DNA from: VXYK01 sp965221585 | GTDB lineage: Bacteria > Actinomycetota > Acidimicrobiia > Acidimicrobiales > Aldehydirespiratoraceae | NCBI GenBank assembly: GCA_965221585.1 | Contig: OZ244898.1 | Location: forward strand, 558,001-622,000 | Length of the DNA stretch: 64,000 bases | Direction of reading: 5' to 3' | Part shown: one piece after another, positions 1 through 8,215 of the stretch | How positions within the stretch are numbered: the stretch's first letter is position 1 | Layout: every line of letters begins with the position of its first letter | The notes under the pieces: generated by a model | Told to the model about the DNA's origin: nothing | Databases searched by the model: none | Seen by the model: the letters and a program-made list of their open reading frames with translations, nothing else | Program-made: the position numbers and the translations under genes

Positions 1-747
1 GTCGTTGTGGGGATGCAGTGACAGGATCACTGCGGAGCGGTCGCGGATCTCACGGTCGAACTGCTCGATCATGTCGGCGTAGAGGTTCGGTGTCGACATT
101 TCGACGGTTGCGGGCAGGTTGAGGATGATCGGGTTGTCTGCTGTTGGCCCGAACACGTCCATGACCGCTTCGCACACTTCGATCGCGAAGTCCGGTTCGG
201 TGCCCGTGTAGCTCTCGGGGCTGTACTCCCAGCGGATCGACTCTGGGTTTGGTGATCGCTCGAGTCCCTGCTGGCAGGTTCTGGCGCCGTTCACGGCTAT
301 CTCGACGATTCCAGCCCTGTCGGTGCCGAACACCACGCGTCGCTGGGTGGTCGACGTCGAGTTGTAGAGGTGCACGATCGATCTCGGGGAGCCCTCAATC
401 GCTTCGAAGGTGCGGTTGATCAGGTCGTCTCGAGCTTGGGTGAGCACTTGGATGGTGACGTCGTCTGGGATCTGGTCGCCTTCTATGAGTTCGCGCACGA
501 AGTCGAAGTCGGTTTGTGAGGCCGCCGGGAACCCGACCTCGATCTCCTTGAAGCCGATCGCGACCAGCAGGTCCCACATCCGCTTCTTGCGGGTGGAGTC
601 CATCGGGTCGACCAGCGCCTGGTTGCCGTCGCGGAGGTCGACGGAGCACCACAGTGGTGCCTTCTCGATGCGTCGATTCGGCCAGGTGCGGTCGAGAAGC
701 TCGACCGTGGGGAACGGACGGTACTTCTCAAACGGCATCTTGGACAT
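1..747 (-). CDS. leuA: 2-isopropylmalate synthase, N-terminal part (runs off window)
   Basis: Condenses acetyl-CoA with 2-ketoisovalerate, the first committed step of leucine synthesis in the cytoplasm. Only the first 249 residues are in the window; the family is about 550-600 residues. The frame starts MSKMPFEKYRPF and carries the HMG-CoA-lyase-like metal-binding motif DLRDGNQAL near residue 40, then VHLYNSTS, WEYSPESYTGTE, NLPATVE and LHPHND, all typical of the actinobacterial LeuA form. ATG at 747 was chosen because GGAGACC lies just upstream; ATG at 738 is an alternative. The gene is preceded by a leucine attenuator (see 801-908), so it is probably controlled by leucyl-tRNA supply. Confidence 0.95.
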   Translation of the reverse strand, partial: MSKMPFEKYRPFPTVELLDRTWPNRRIEKAPLWCSVDLRDGNQALVDPMDSTRKKRMWDLLVAIGFKEIEVGFPAASQTDFDFVRELIEGDQIPDDVTIQVLTQARDDLINRTFEAIEGSPRSIVHLYNSTSTTQRRVVFGTDRAGIVEIAVNGARTCQQGLERSPNPESIRWEYSPESYTGTEPDFAIEVCEAVMDVFGPTADNPIILNLPATVEMSTPNLYADMIEQFDREIRDRSAVILSLHPHND

Positions 748-800
748 TTTGGTCTCCGTGATTTGGTGGTCGTTTGCTGGATCCTGGTCTCTCAATAGTT

Positions 801-875
801 CGTGCGATAAAAGCACGAAACCCCCCGGCCGGAGGCCAGAGGGTTTGGCGAGCACCGTTATGTGGCGCTCGCCTA
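801..875 (-). promoter_or_regulatory. leuA attenuator hairpins
   Basis: Read on the minus strand, the leader peptide is followed by a hairpin with arms GGCGAGC/GCTCGCC (847-873), then a GC-rich hairpin (818-846) and a smaller one, CGTGC/GCACG (801-817). The first overlaps the leader stop codon, so a ribosome stalled at Leu codons would change which stems form. I infer that leucine starvation favours read-through into leuA. The pairing scheme was worked out by eye, without energy calculation. Confidence 0.7.
818..846 (-). terminator. attenuator terminator upstream of leuA
   Basis: The stem AAACCCTCTGGCC / GGCCGGGGGGTTT (minus strand) encloses a 3-nt loop. It is followed by a CGTGCTTTTA stretch that provides a short U run. 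Its position between the leucine leader peptide and leuA makes it the likely termination stem of the attenuator. Confidence 0.6.
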
Positions 876-908
876 CAAGAGAAGAAGCAGGGTGGTGGTG
901 TTATTCAC
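873..908 (-). CDS. leuL: leucine-rich leader peptide of leuA
   Basis: Eleven-codon reading frame GTG AAT AAC ACC ACC ACC CTG CTT CTT CTC TTG TAG, giving three Thr then five consecutive Leu codons just before the stop. It lies about 125 nt upstream of leuA on the same strand. The stop codon sits at the base of the first hairpin of the attenuator. Five regulatory codons followed by competing hairpins is the classic design of a ribosome-mediated attenuator. The start is not certain: there is no strong Shine-Dalgarno sequence, so GTG at 908 may be used from a leaderless or weak site. Confidence 0.8.
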   Translation of the reverse strand: MNNTTTLLLLL

Positions 909-983
909 GGCTTCAATGAAACCAGATCAACCCACTGTTTGCAACCCATGGGCGCTTGCCGAGCGCCGTAAGGTGGGCTTGCG

Positions 984-1694
984 ATGACTGATGTGGTGAA
1001 GATCGGCGATGTTTCTGCTGCCCTTGGTCTGGGCGATCACGAGTTGGTTTCCTTGGTCGGGGGAGGCGGCAAGACGACGGTTCTGTTTGCTCTCGGCACT
1101 CAGCTTGCGGGCACGGTTGTGCTCACTACCACGACCAAGATGGGCCGTGATCGGTTGGCGGGTCATGATCCGCTGCTGGCCCCCAGCGATGAGGCGTTGC
1201 GGGACAATCTGGCGGATCGACGGGTGCTGTTGGTTTGGAACGCTGTGGCGGAACACAAGGCTCTGGGTGTGGAGCCCCAGCGCTGCGACCGTTGGTTCGG
1301 CCTGGCGGACCACGTTGTGGTCGAGGCCGACGGATCGCGGCGTATGCCTTTCAAGGCTCCGCTCGCCTATGAGCCGGTGGTGCCGGCCAATACGACGACT
1401 CTGATTGCCTGTGTCGGTGCTGCGGCGCTCGACTCGGTGATCTCTGAGCAGTGCCAACGCCCTGAGCGCGTCGCCGCGGTCGCAGGGTGCTCCCCGCTGG
1501 ATCGGTTGACCCCCCAGCGTTTGGCCTCGGTGCTGTTGAGCAATCAGGGTTCGCGCAAGGAGTGCCCGCCTACGGCGCGTTTCGCGGTGGTCATCAACCG
1601 TGTGGAGCCGGCGCAACTGAGCTTCGTCGATGAGTTGGTTTCACTCATCGACGAAGCTGCGACTGTTGTCTGCGTCGCACCGATTGGTCAATAG
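984..1694 (+). CDS. yqeC: YqeC-family putative selenium-dependent hydroxylase accessory protein
   Basis: 236 aa. The N-terminal P-loop VGGGGKTT (about residues 26-33), a TTTTKMG segment, and the family signature VVEADGSRRMPFKAPL (about 112-127) identify the YqeC family. That family is linked elsewhere to maturation of molybdenum hydroxylases; its biochemistry is poorly known. No xanthine dehydrogenase, MoaE, selD or other molybdenum gene is in the window, so the partner is elsewhere. The ATG at 984 follows AAGGTGGG at a good distance. It is divergent from leuA, so the region 909-983 must hold both promoters. Confidence 0.85.
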   Translation: MTDVVKIGDVSAALGLGDHELVSLVGGGGKTTVLFALGTQLAGTVVLTTTTKMGRDRLAGHDPLLAPSDEALRDNLADRRVLLVWNAVAEHKALGVEPQRCDRWFGLADHVVVEADGSRRMPFKAPLAYEPVVPANTTTLIACVGAAALDSVISEQCQRPERVAAVAGCSPLDRLTPQRLASVLLSNQGSRKECPPTARFAVVINRVEPAQLSFVDELVSLIDEAATVVCVAPIGQ

Positions 1695-1710
1695 ACATTG
1701 GTCAGTAGAC
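1683..1710 (+). repeat. two tandem 14-bp units at the yqeC stop codon
   Basis: ATTGGTCAATAGAC is followed at once by ATTGGTCAGTAGAC, one mismatch. The first copy contains the yqeC stop codon. It is probably a small slippage duplication; a role is not evident. Confidence 0.6.
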
Positions 1711-1723
1711 ATCGCCAAGCCGG

Positions 1724-2692
1724 CTAGGGCGCGGCCGCGATCACGACCCAGTCGAGAATCTTGGTGTCGTCGGGTCGGTGGGCGAAGCCTTCGACCTGCA
1801 CCGCATAGGCGTGGCCCGACCGCACGGGCTGCACATCGAGCAGGGTGTGGCGAAACGACAATATGTCGCCCTCGAATGCCGGGCCGGTGTGGTCACAGGA
1901 GTGCCAGCCGACGACGGTGGCCATACCGGACAACACTCTGGTCAAAGATGCTTGGGCGAGCCCGACGACGTGTCCGCCGTAGACGAGTCGCTGCGGATAC
2001 GGGGACTCCTCGGCGTCGCGGTGGACCATCGCCAGGTTGTGGGTCAAACGCACCAGCGCGGTTGCCCCTTCGATCACATCGCGGGTGGGATCGCTGATCG
2101 ACTCTCCGACGCTCCAGTCACACGGCGGACCCAACGCCTCGAAGTTCCAATCCGGTAGCAACACGGTGTACGAGCCGAGGTTGAGGTCGCTGGCCGTCCC
2201 GAGGTCATCGTCGTGGTTGGGAGCGGACTCGTCGCTTAGTTGGGGGAGCATCGGGCAGCGCCGATACGTCACCGCTTCTTCGCCGTTGGCGTAGGTGACC
2301 ACATCGACGAGAACTTTGCCACGTCGTGCCCGACCGGGCCGGTGCGAACCGTCCTGGAGGCCGGCGATGGTCACCGCCGTCTCGATCGAGTCGCCGATCA
2401 TCACGGGACGCAGCATTCGCACGTTGCGGTAGAACAGGTTGGAGATGGCCCGGCGACTGATCGTGGTGCTCTGGCCGATGGAGAACTGCATCACCAGTGC
2501 CGGGCTTGCCAGTCGGCCTTCCACTGCGGCAACTCGGCGAGTCACCTGTGAGTCCAGGGCCATGGCCAAGCGTTCGCCGACCAGCGCCTGGTAGAGCGCA
2601 GCGGTGCCTTCGTCGATGGTCACCGCCGGTTGGCGCGGCAACTGTTGGCCGACGGTGAGCTGGTCGTAGAACGGGCCGTCGAGAGGGATCAC
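1724..2692 (-). CDS. double hot-dog MaoC-family dehydratase
   Basis: 322 aa when started at GTG 2692, whose GTG overlaps the TGA of the upstream acyl-CoA dehydrogenase gene by 2 nt, implying translational coupling. It has two hot-dog halves. The first (about 5-165) has the dimer-fold pattern YRNVRMLRPVMIGD. The second (about 180-320) carries LTHNLAMVHRD and QRLVYGGHVVGLAQ, the strand-helix motif of the MaoC/hydratase-2 group. Members hydrate enoyl-CoA thioesters. With the neighbouring dehydrogenase it could carry out two successive steps of a beta-oxidation-like path: dehydrogenation, then hydration. The substrate cannot be told from sequence. The frame stays open further upstream, but that part overlaps the neighbour and has no family resemblance. 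Confidence 0.85.
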   Translation of the reverse strand: MIPLDGPFYDQLTVGQQLPRQPAVTIDEGTAALYQALVGERLAMALDSQVTRRVAAVEGRLASPALVMQFSIGQSTTISRRAISNLFYRNVRMLRPVMIGDSIETAVTIAGLQDGSHRPGRARRGKVLVDVVTYANGEEAVTYRRCPMLPQLSDESAPNHDDDLGTASDLNLGSYTVLLPDWNFEALGPPCDWSVGESISDPTRDVIEGATALVRLTHNLAMVHRDAEESPYPQRLVYGGHVVGLAQASLTRVLSGMATVVGWHSCDHTGPAFEGDILSFRHTLLDVQPVRSGHAYAVQVEGFAHRPDDTKILDWVVIAAAP

Positions 2693-3999
2693 AGATTGGC
2701 TATTTCGGTTTCGATTCGGGCTTCGATATGGGCTCGGGCGCCCTGCATCCGGCTGGGAACGTGCGCTGAGGGCCAGAGCCCGTCGTGCGGCTTGTACTGC
2801 TTCAAGACTGTTTTGGCGATGGTGTTCTTGTGCACCTCGGTCGGCCCGTCGGCGATGCCCATGACCGGCACAGCCATCCACATGCCGGCCAGCGGCATCT
2901 CGTCGGTAACGCCCAGCGAGCCGTGGGAGTGCAGCGCCCGGTAGACGACGTCCATCAACACCTTGGGTGTCGCGACCTTCACTCCTGCGATGTGTTGGCG
3001 GATCTTGGCGTAGTCACCCTCCTTGTCGATCAGCCAGGCGGTATGGAGCACCTGGAGCCGGAACTGCTGAATCTGGATCCAGGAGTCTGCCACCCAATGC
3101 TGGATCGACTGCTTGTCGGCGATCAGCGAGCCTTTGGTCTCCCGCGAAAGCACCCGCTCGCACATCATGTCGAGTGCGCGTTGCGCCATGCCGACCGAGC
3201 GCATGCCGTGGTGAACACGCCCGCCTCCGAGCCGGGTCTGGGCGATCTTGAAACCGCTGCCCTCCTCGCCGAGCAGGTTCTCGGCCGGCACGCGCACATC
3301 GTTGAACCGAAGGTAGGCATGGCCGGCACTGTCCTCGGACGATCCTCCGCCGACATGCACGTTGCGCACCAGTTCAAGCCCTTCGACGCCATGCGGTACC
3401 AGCATCATCGACGAACCTTTGTAGACGGGCACGTCCGGGTTGGTGATCACCATGGCGATGAGGAAGTCGGCGTACTTGTAGTTGGAGGCAAACCACTTCT
3501 CGCCGTTGATGACCCATTCGTCGCCGTCTCTGCGAGCCGTGCAGGTGAAATAACCGGGGTCGGACCCGGCCTGGGGCTCGGTCATGGCGTAGGTGGTGGA
3601 GATCTCGCCGCGCAGCAACGGTTCTAGGTACCGCTGTTTCTGTTCATCGGTGCCGTAGTGGGCCAGGACTTCGGCGTTGCCGGAATCGGGTGCTTGGCAA
3701 CCGAACACTGAAGGTGCCCAACTTGAGCGCCCGAGGATCTCGTTCATCAGCGCCAGTTTCACCTGGCCGTAGCCGCGGCCGCCGAGTTCCGGGCCGATGT
3801 GGCAGGCCCACAGCTCTTTGTTGCGCACCTGTTCTTGGAGCGGCCGGACCAGCGCCTGGGCGGTTTCGTTCCTCTTGTCGAATGGCGATGCCTGGCCGCG
3901 GAAGTAGAGGTCGAGCGGTTCGACTTCGTTCTTGACGAACTCGTTGATCCAGTCGAGCTTCTCTTGGAATTCGGGCTCGACTTCGAAGTCGATCGCCAT
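2689..3999 (-). CDS. acyl-CoA dehydrogenase, ACAD10/11-like
   Basis: 436 aa flavoprotein. It has the usual N-terminal helical domain, the mid-domain motif YAMTEPQAGSDP (about 135-146) with WVINGEKWFASN, and the C-terminal domain with GLGGGR-VHHGMR-type helices. The C-terminal sequence GIADGPTEVHKNTIAKTVLK resembles the ACAD10/11 branch, which acts on long-chain or unusual acyl-CoAs. Start ATG 3999 is the first Met of the conserved N-terminus. It is co-transcribed with the MaoC gene (2-nt overlap). The electron acceptor would be ETF, which is not encoded here. Confidence 0.93.
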   Translation of the reverse strand: MAIDFEVEPEFQEKLDWINEFVKNEVEPLDLYFRGQASPFDKRNETAQALVRPLQEQVRNKELWACHIGPELGGRGYGQVKLALMNEILGRSSWAPSVFGCQAPDSGNAEVLAHYGTDEQKQRYLEPLLRGEISTTYAMTEPQAGSDPGYFTCTARRDGDEWVINGEKWFASNYKYADFLIAMVITNPDVPVYKGSSMMLVPHGVEGLELVRNVHVGGGSSEDSAGHAYLRFNDVRVPAENLLGEEGSGFKIAQTRLGGGRVHHGMRSVGMAQRALDMMCERVLSRETKGSLIADKQSIQHWVADSWIQIQQFRLQVLHTAWLIDKEGDYAKIRQHIAGVKVATPKVLMDVVYRALHSHGSLGVTDEMPLAGMWMAVPVMGIADGPTEVHKNTIAKTVLKQYKPHDGLWPSAHVPSRMQGARAHIEARIETEIANL

Positions 4000-4143
4000 G
4001 GTTCAGACCTCCGGCACGACGGTGTTCTCGGTGTTCGTGTCAGCCGCGGACTCTACCGCGGGCCGGCATCGGACACCTTGTCGAGACTGGAACGACGCCA
4101 GTTGGAGCAGGCGTTTGACGCCCCAGGTAATGGCGTCGACGGG

Positions 4144-5382
4144 TTACAGGAAGCGGGTTCGGTAGGGGTCGAAGGACTCTGTCATGTCGGCGCGGTCGAG
4201 GCCGAAGTCCGATGGTTGGTATCTGTGCGCGCCAGCGGAGTCTTCTCGTACCTCTTTGGCGACGACGCTGCTTGCCTGGTGGCTCGCCGCGGGGTCGATT
4301 CCCAGTTGTTCGCAGATCGCGGCGACCGTGGCGGGCGTGTCGGCGACCAGGTCTTTGAAGGCCACATGGATGGTGCGCTGTGCAGGCAGTACTGCCTGAT
4401 CGACGTGGTCGACAAGGGCGTTGAGACTGCGCTGGTAGAGGGCATGGTGGTAGTGGCCGATGGCGACCGGGTCGACCTCGTTGCTGAAAGCCGAGCGCAT
4501 AGTCGCCACCAGGCTCGAGACCGAAGCGAGAATCTCGGCGGGTTCGCGGTGGGTGACAACGAAGGAGGCATCCGGGTATGTGGCGACCAGGGTGGGCACG
4601 GATTGGAGGTGCACGGGTGATTTCAGTACCCATCGCTTGGATGGCATGTGCAGCTGCAGGACGCGCAGTATCCGACGGTGCATCGTGTAGGCGGGCGTCA
4701 TGTCGCATGCCCGCAACCATTCGACGTAAGCGGGCACGTCGTAGCGGCTGATGAACTCTTCGGTGCGTGCTGTGAACGCCATCGCCGAGAGGCATTCCTT
4801 GGGCATCTGCGCGGAGTAGGTGTGGATTGATCGCAGCCCGGTCGCCACTGCCTGCGGGAACTCCAGTTCTTCGGCGGTCTGTTGGATTCTCGGGTCCTGG
4901 TCGTAGGTCTCGGGGTCAGGGGGCGGCAGTGGACGTGTGAACTCCCAGCCCCGCGCCACGCGGTGTCCCGCCAGCGCCCCGAGGTGTCGGTGCAGCACGG
5001 TTGTGCCGCTGCGGGGCGGGCCTATGACGAAGATCGGCTCGACGATAGCCTCGTCATGGAGTCCGGGATGAGCGCTTTCGTAGGCCTCCAGTTCGAGGCG
5101 TACGTCGGTCAGGCGTCGGAGGTAACGCTGAGTGGCCCAGCGACCCAGCGGGGTGAGTTTCGCGGTTGCTTCGAGCGCGTCGCAGAAGACCCCGAGCGGT
5201 TCGCTGAAGCTGGGGTCTGTGATGCTGGAGTCTGTGAATTGGCCGACATCCGGGGTGCGCTCAAGGGCGTCTTCGATCAGCGTGTCGGAGTTGAAGGGTC
5301 CAGGGGTCGGCTGGAACTCGGGACGCTCGCCGCGGTTGGCTTCGGCAACCCATGCTGCTTGGGGACCCACCGACCATGCCAT
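4144..5382 (-). CDS. sulfotransferase family protein (PAPS-dependent)
   Basis: 412 aa. The PAPS 5'-phosphosulfate loop appears as FVIGPPRSGTTVLH (about residues 117-130), followed by the 3'-phosphate-binding segment WVLKSPVHLQSVPTLVATYP and THREP around residues 250-280. Such proteins move a sulfonate group from PAPS to a hydroxyl of a lipid, sterol or sugar. Actinobacterial genomes often carry many copies; the substrate is not predictable. A 144-nt gap separates it from the acyl-CoA dehydrogenase start downstream, in which I see nothing. It is divergent from the SDR gene at 5403. Confidence 0.9.
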   Translation of the reverse strand: MAWSVGPQAAWVAEANRGERPEFQPTPGPFNSDTLIEDALERTPDVGQFTDSSITDPSFSEPLGVFCDALEATAKLTPLGRWATQRYLRRLTDVRLELEAYESAHPGLHDEAIVEPIFVIGPPRSGTTVLHRHLGALAGHRVARGWEFTRPLPPPDPETYDQDPRIQQTAEELEFPQAVATGLRSIHTYSAQMPKECLSAMAFTARTEEFISRYDVPAYVEWLRACDMTPAYTMHRRILRVLQLHMPSKRWVLKSPVHLQSVPTLVATYPDASFVVTHREPAEILASVSSLVATMRSAFSNEVDPVAIGHYHHALYQRSLNALVDHVDQAVLPAQRTIHVAFKDLVADTPATVAAICEQLGIDPAASHQASSVVAKEVREDSAGAHRYQPSDFGLDRADMTESFDPYRTRFL

Positions 5383-5402
5383 GGGGCGTTACGATACGCG
5401 GC

Positions 5403-6191
5403 GTGGCTGGTACGGACGATATTGAGGCCGACGATTTGGCCGGCAGGGTTGTCGTCATCACTGGGGGCACCAAGGGGATCGGTATCGGGCTTGCTCGTCA
5501 CCTCGGGGGTCGTGGTGTCCGTGTCGTGGTGACGGGGCGTCGCCAAGACGGTGTGGATGCGGCCAGCGCAGAGTTGACGGGCTTGGGTATCGATCATCTG
5601 GCTAGGTCCGTCAACGCGGCGGATGCCGACGCCACCGCGGATCTGGTTGCGGAGGTGGTTGAGCGCTGGGGTCGGGTTGACGGTCTGGTCGCAAACGCCC
5701 AGAGCTTTCGGCCGACCACACCGCTCGCCGATGTGAGTGCTTCGGACATGGATCTGTTGTTCGACACCGGCCCGAAGGGAACTCTCTGGGCGATGCAGGC
5801 TGTGTATCCGCACATGCGCTCAGCGGGATTTGGCCGGATCGTGACCATGGCTACATCGATGGGTCTCACTGGAGCGTCGGGATATGGCCCGTACGCCGCC
5901 TCCAACGAGGCGATCCGCTCGCTGACCCGCACCGCAGCCAACGAATGGGGCCGCGACGGGATCACGGTGAACTGTGTGCTGCCGGCCTCGGCCGCGCATC
6001 GCCTCGATCCCTCAGCGGATCCCCAGCGTGCGGCTGCCTTCGCGGCGATGTACGACAATCATCCGCTCGGCCGTGACGGTGACCCCGACACCGACATCGC
6101 TCCCGCGGTGGCCTTTCTCCTGTCGCCGGGGGGCCGGTACGTCACTGGTCAGACGATCGGTGTCGACGGTGGAGGCTTTTTGAGGTCTTGA
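5403..6191 (+). CDS. SDR-family oxidoreductase with altered active site
   Basis: 262 aa from GTG 5403. A longer frame reaches back to 5352 but would overlap the divergent sulfotransferase start, so I prefer GTG 5403. The Rossmann NAD(P) loop is VVITGGTKGIGIGLA. The usual NNAG is VANAQ. The catalytic Ser region is TMATSMGLTG. The normal YxxxK is YAASN, so the active-site lysine is replaced by asparagine. The C-terminus TGQTIGVDGGGF is typical of the classical SDR group. The changed residue could mean altered chemistry or loss of activity; the fold call is firm. Confidence 0.88.
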   Translation: MAGTDDIEADDLAGRVVVITGGTKGIGIGLARHLGGRGVRVVVTGRRQDGVDAASAELTGLGIDHLARSVNAADADATADLVAEVVERWGRVDGLVANAQSFRPTTPLADVSASDMDLLFDTGPKGTLWAMQAVYPHMRSAGFGRIVTMATSMGLTGASGYGPYAASNEAIRSLTRTAANEWGRDGITVNCVLPASAAHRLDPSADPQRAAAFAAMYDNHPLGRDGDPDTDIAPAVAFLLSPGGRYVTGQTIGVDGGGFLRS

Positions 6192-6202
6192 GGCTCGGCG
6201 GT

Positions 6203-7378
6203 TCAGCTTCTGAATCGCCAGCGAAGGTGGGCCTGCCGGGCTGACGTCTCGGCGTGGCGTTGGGCTGGTGTGAAGTCAGCGGCGTCGGCGGGAAGATGTG
6301 AGCGGACCTCGGCGAGCGGCACGACGGTGGTTGACGGCACGGGCCGGGTTTCGCTGTGCGGCCAGAACCAGCGCAGAGTGCACAGGCCGTTGCGCTTGCC
6401 GGCGATGTCGAGCCAGTTGCGCACGCCCGGATCGGTGGTGCTCAGCACAAAACGCACTTTGCCGTCGGTGGAGACCTCAACCTGACGATGGTTGCGGCTG
6501 CTGATGTGGGCGTAGGGTTCGACCGGCTCGAGGTTGTGCATGGTGTAGAGGTGCATCGACCAGTAGCGGGCGTCGGGTGGTTCACATTCGATGATCAGCG
6601 CCTCGTCCTGCGCTAGGTCCCAGAAACAGAATTCGTAACGGGCGTTGGCGAGGCCCTTGGTGAGCTTGACCGTGTTGGCGGTGCCGGTGTTGGTCGCGAA
6701 TGTGTTGTCGATTCTCATGGCACGGTTCTCAAGCGTGTAGTCGTTCCAGTAGCTCATCGACTCCTCGATCTCGTTGAGGGTCTCGTCGAGCCTTGCTTCG
6801 AATGCTGGGGCGGTGAGCGGGGCCGGGGGCTCGGGATCGAGGCACTCGATGGTGAAGGTTGCGGGCTCCAGGGGTCGCCAGTCGTAGTAGTACTCGCGGA
6901 TCGACGCCATCACGGCGCCCTCCGGTAGTTCCACATCGGCGTTGTCACCGCCCAACATCAACTCGAAGTCTTCGCCTTCGTTTATTCCGTGGTCCGTGGC
7001 ACTGAGTTGCGCCACTGTGCCCCACACCGGACGGTGCATGAAACCGGCGCGGATCGCCAACAGGAACTCTTCACAGGAGTGCATGCGGCCGACGATCCGG
7101 TAGCGGCGCGAGGGGTCGATGCGGGCGTGGCGGTAGGTGTTGTCGTTGTTGGGCCCGCCCCATTGGCTGACGAGATCGTTGTGGCGATGGAAGAAGGGCC
7201 GTGCCGCATCCGCGTGCAGCGTTTCCCAGGCGAGCCACAGCGAGAGTTGGTCGGCCAGGTGTTCAAAACCCTCGAGTTGGCCCGCAGGGTCGACAGCGAA
7301 CGGCGCTTCGGTCATCCGTTGGCCCAGTTCCTTGAGGCGATCGCAGGCTGCGTGCCATGCCTTGAGCGGGTCGCTCAT
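6203..7378 (-). CDS. DUF1214-type protein of unknown function
   Basis: 391 aa. ATG 7378 overlaps the TGA of the upstream SDR gene (ATGA), so the two are translationally coupled. The C-terminal half has the DUF1214-like features ALIIECEPPDARYWSMHLY, SSRNHRQVEVSTDGKVRFVLST and DPGVRNWLDIAGKRNG, while the N-terminal half contains a helical segment and YRIVGRMHSCEEFLLAI. There is no signal peptide. A paralogue with the same plan lies at 58742-59929. Known members occur in catabolic and lipid gene sets but lack an assigned reaction. The frame is open well upstream of 7378, which I regard as shadow of the SDR. Confidence 0.75.
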   Translation of the reverse strand: MSDPLKAWHAACDRLKELGQRMTEAPFAVDPAGQLEGFEHLADQLSLWLAWETLHADAARPFFHRHNDLVSQWGGPNNDNTYRHARIDPSRRYRIVGRMHSCEEFLLAIRAGFMHRPVWGTVAQLSATDHGINEGEDFELMLGGDNADVELPEGAVMASIREYYYDWRPLEPATFTIECLDPEPPAPLTAPAFEARLDETLNEIEESMSYWNDYTLENRAMRIDNTFATNTGTANTVKLTKGLANARYEFCFWDLAQDEALIIECEPPDARYWSMHLYTMHNLEPVEPYAHISSRNHRQVEVSTDGKVRFVLSTTDPGVRNWLDIAGKRNGLCTLRWFWPHSETRPVPSTTVVPLAEVRSHLPADAADFTPAQRHAETSARQAHLRWRFRS

Positions 7379-8127
7379 GTCGGCCGTCTGCTCGCCGAGC
7401 GAATGTTGGACTGGACGCAGATGCCGCTGATCGAGGAGGACTCGTCGGAGGCGAGCCAGGTCACCACGGCTGCCACCTCCTCGGGTTGGCTGAGCCTTGC
7501 CAGATTCAGGCCTGCGGTGTGTGCTTCGGCACCTCCGGGCTGGTCGGCGAGGTAGGCCAGCAGGGGAGCGGTGGCGGTCGGTCCTGGGGTGACCGCGTTG
7601 GCGCGTATTCCAAGGTGCCCGTATTCGGTGGCGACGGTTTGCATCAGCGAGATCACGCCTGCTTTGGCGGCTGCGTAGCCGCCGAGTTGGTAGTGCCCGC
7701 CGATTCCCGCGCCGGACGACATCGACACGATGCTGCCGTTCTGCTGGCGCACCATGTGGCTGAGCACGGCGCGGGTTGCGTAGAAGGCGGTGTCGAGGGT
7801 GAGCCTTTGCTGGAAGCGCCAGTCGTCGTCGCTGAGGTCGCCGAGCAGCGCGGTTCGTGAGACGCCCACGTTGTTGTAGAGAACATCGATACGGCCGTGT
7901 CGGGCCGCGGCCTGGTTCACCCAGTCCGTGACGAAGGCGGAGTCGGACATGTCGCCGGCCAGTCCGCTGCCTCCGGTTTCCGCGGTGATCGCGTCGAGCG
8001 CTGCGGGGTCGAGGTCGTTGAGCCAACAGATGGCTCCCTCGGCGGCGAATCGTTTGGCGACCGCCGCGCCGATTCCGGCTCCCGCTCCGGTGACCAACGA
8101 GACCTTGCCTTCCAGTAGTCGGCTCAT
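7375..8127 (-). CDS. SDR-family oxidoreductase
   Basis: 250 aa, classical SDR length. It has the cofactor loop SLVTGAGAGIGAAVA (about 10-24), NNVG at about 87, catalytic Ser in SMSSGAGIGG, and an intact YAAAK motif near residue 151, followed by RANAVTPGPT. It is an NAD(P)-dependent alcohol/ketone oxidoreductase of unknown substrate. It heads a two-gene unit with the DUF1214 gene (4-bp overlap), suggesting the DUF1214 protein works on the same or the next metabolite. Confidence 0.92.
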   Translation of the reverse strand: MSRLLEGKVSLVTGAGAGIGAAVAKRFAAEGAICWLNDLDPAALDAITAETGGSGLAGDMSDSAFVTDWVNQAAARHGRIDVLYNNVGVSRTALLGDLSDDDWRFQQRLTLDTAFYATRAVLSHMVRQQNGSIVSMSSGAGIGGHYQLGGYAAAKAGVISLMQTVATEYGHLGIRANAVTPGPTATAPLLAYLADQPGGAEAHTAGLNLARLSQPEEVAAVVTWLASDESSSISGICVQSNIRSASRRPT

Positions 8128-8215
8128 GCTGTTGCCGAGGTACTGGCCGCGACTTGGCGCGCCTGCCTGCTGGTTGGGTTCGGTTGCGGTTTCGAGTCTG
8201 GCATGAGGGTCTCGG

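Noticed and set aside
7379..8026. Upstream extension of the DUF1214 gene
   Set aside because: The frame is open but overlaps the SDR gene, and is Arg-rich without similarity; the coupled ATG at 7378 is more likely.
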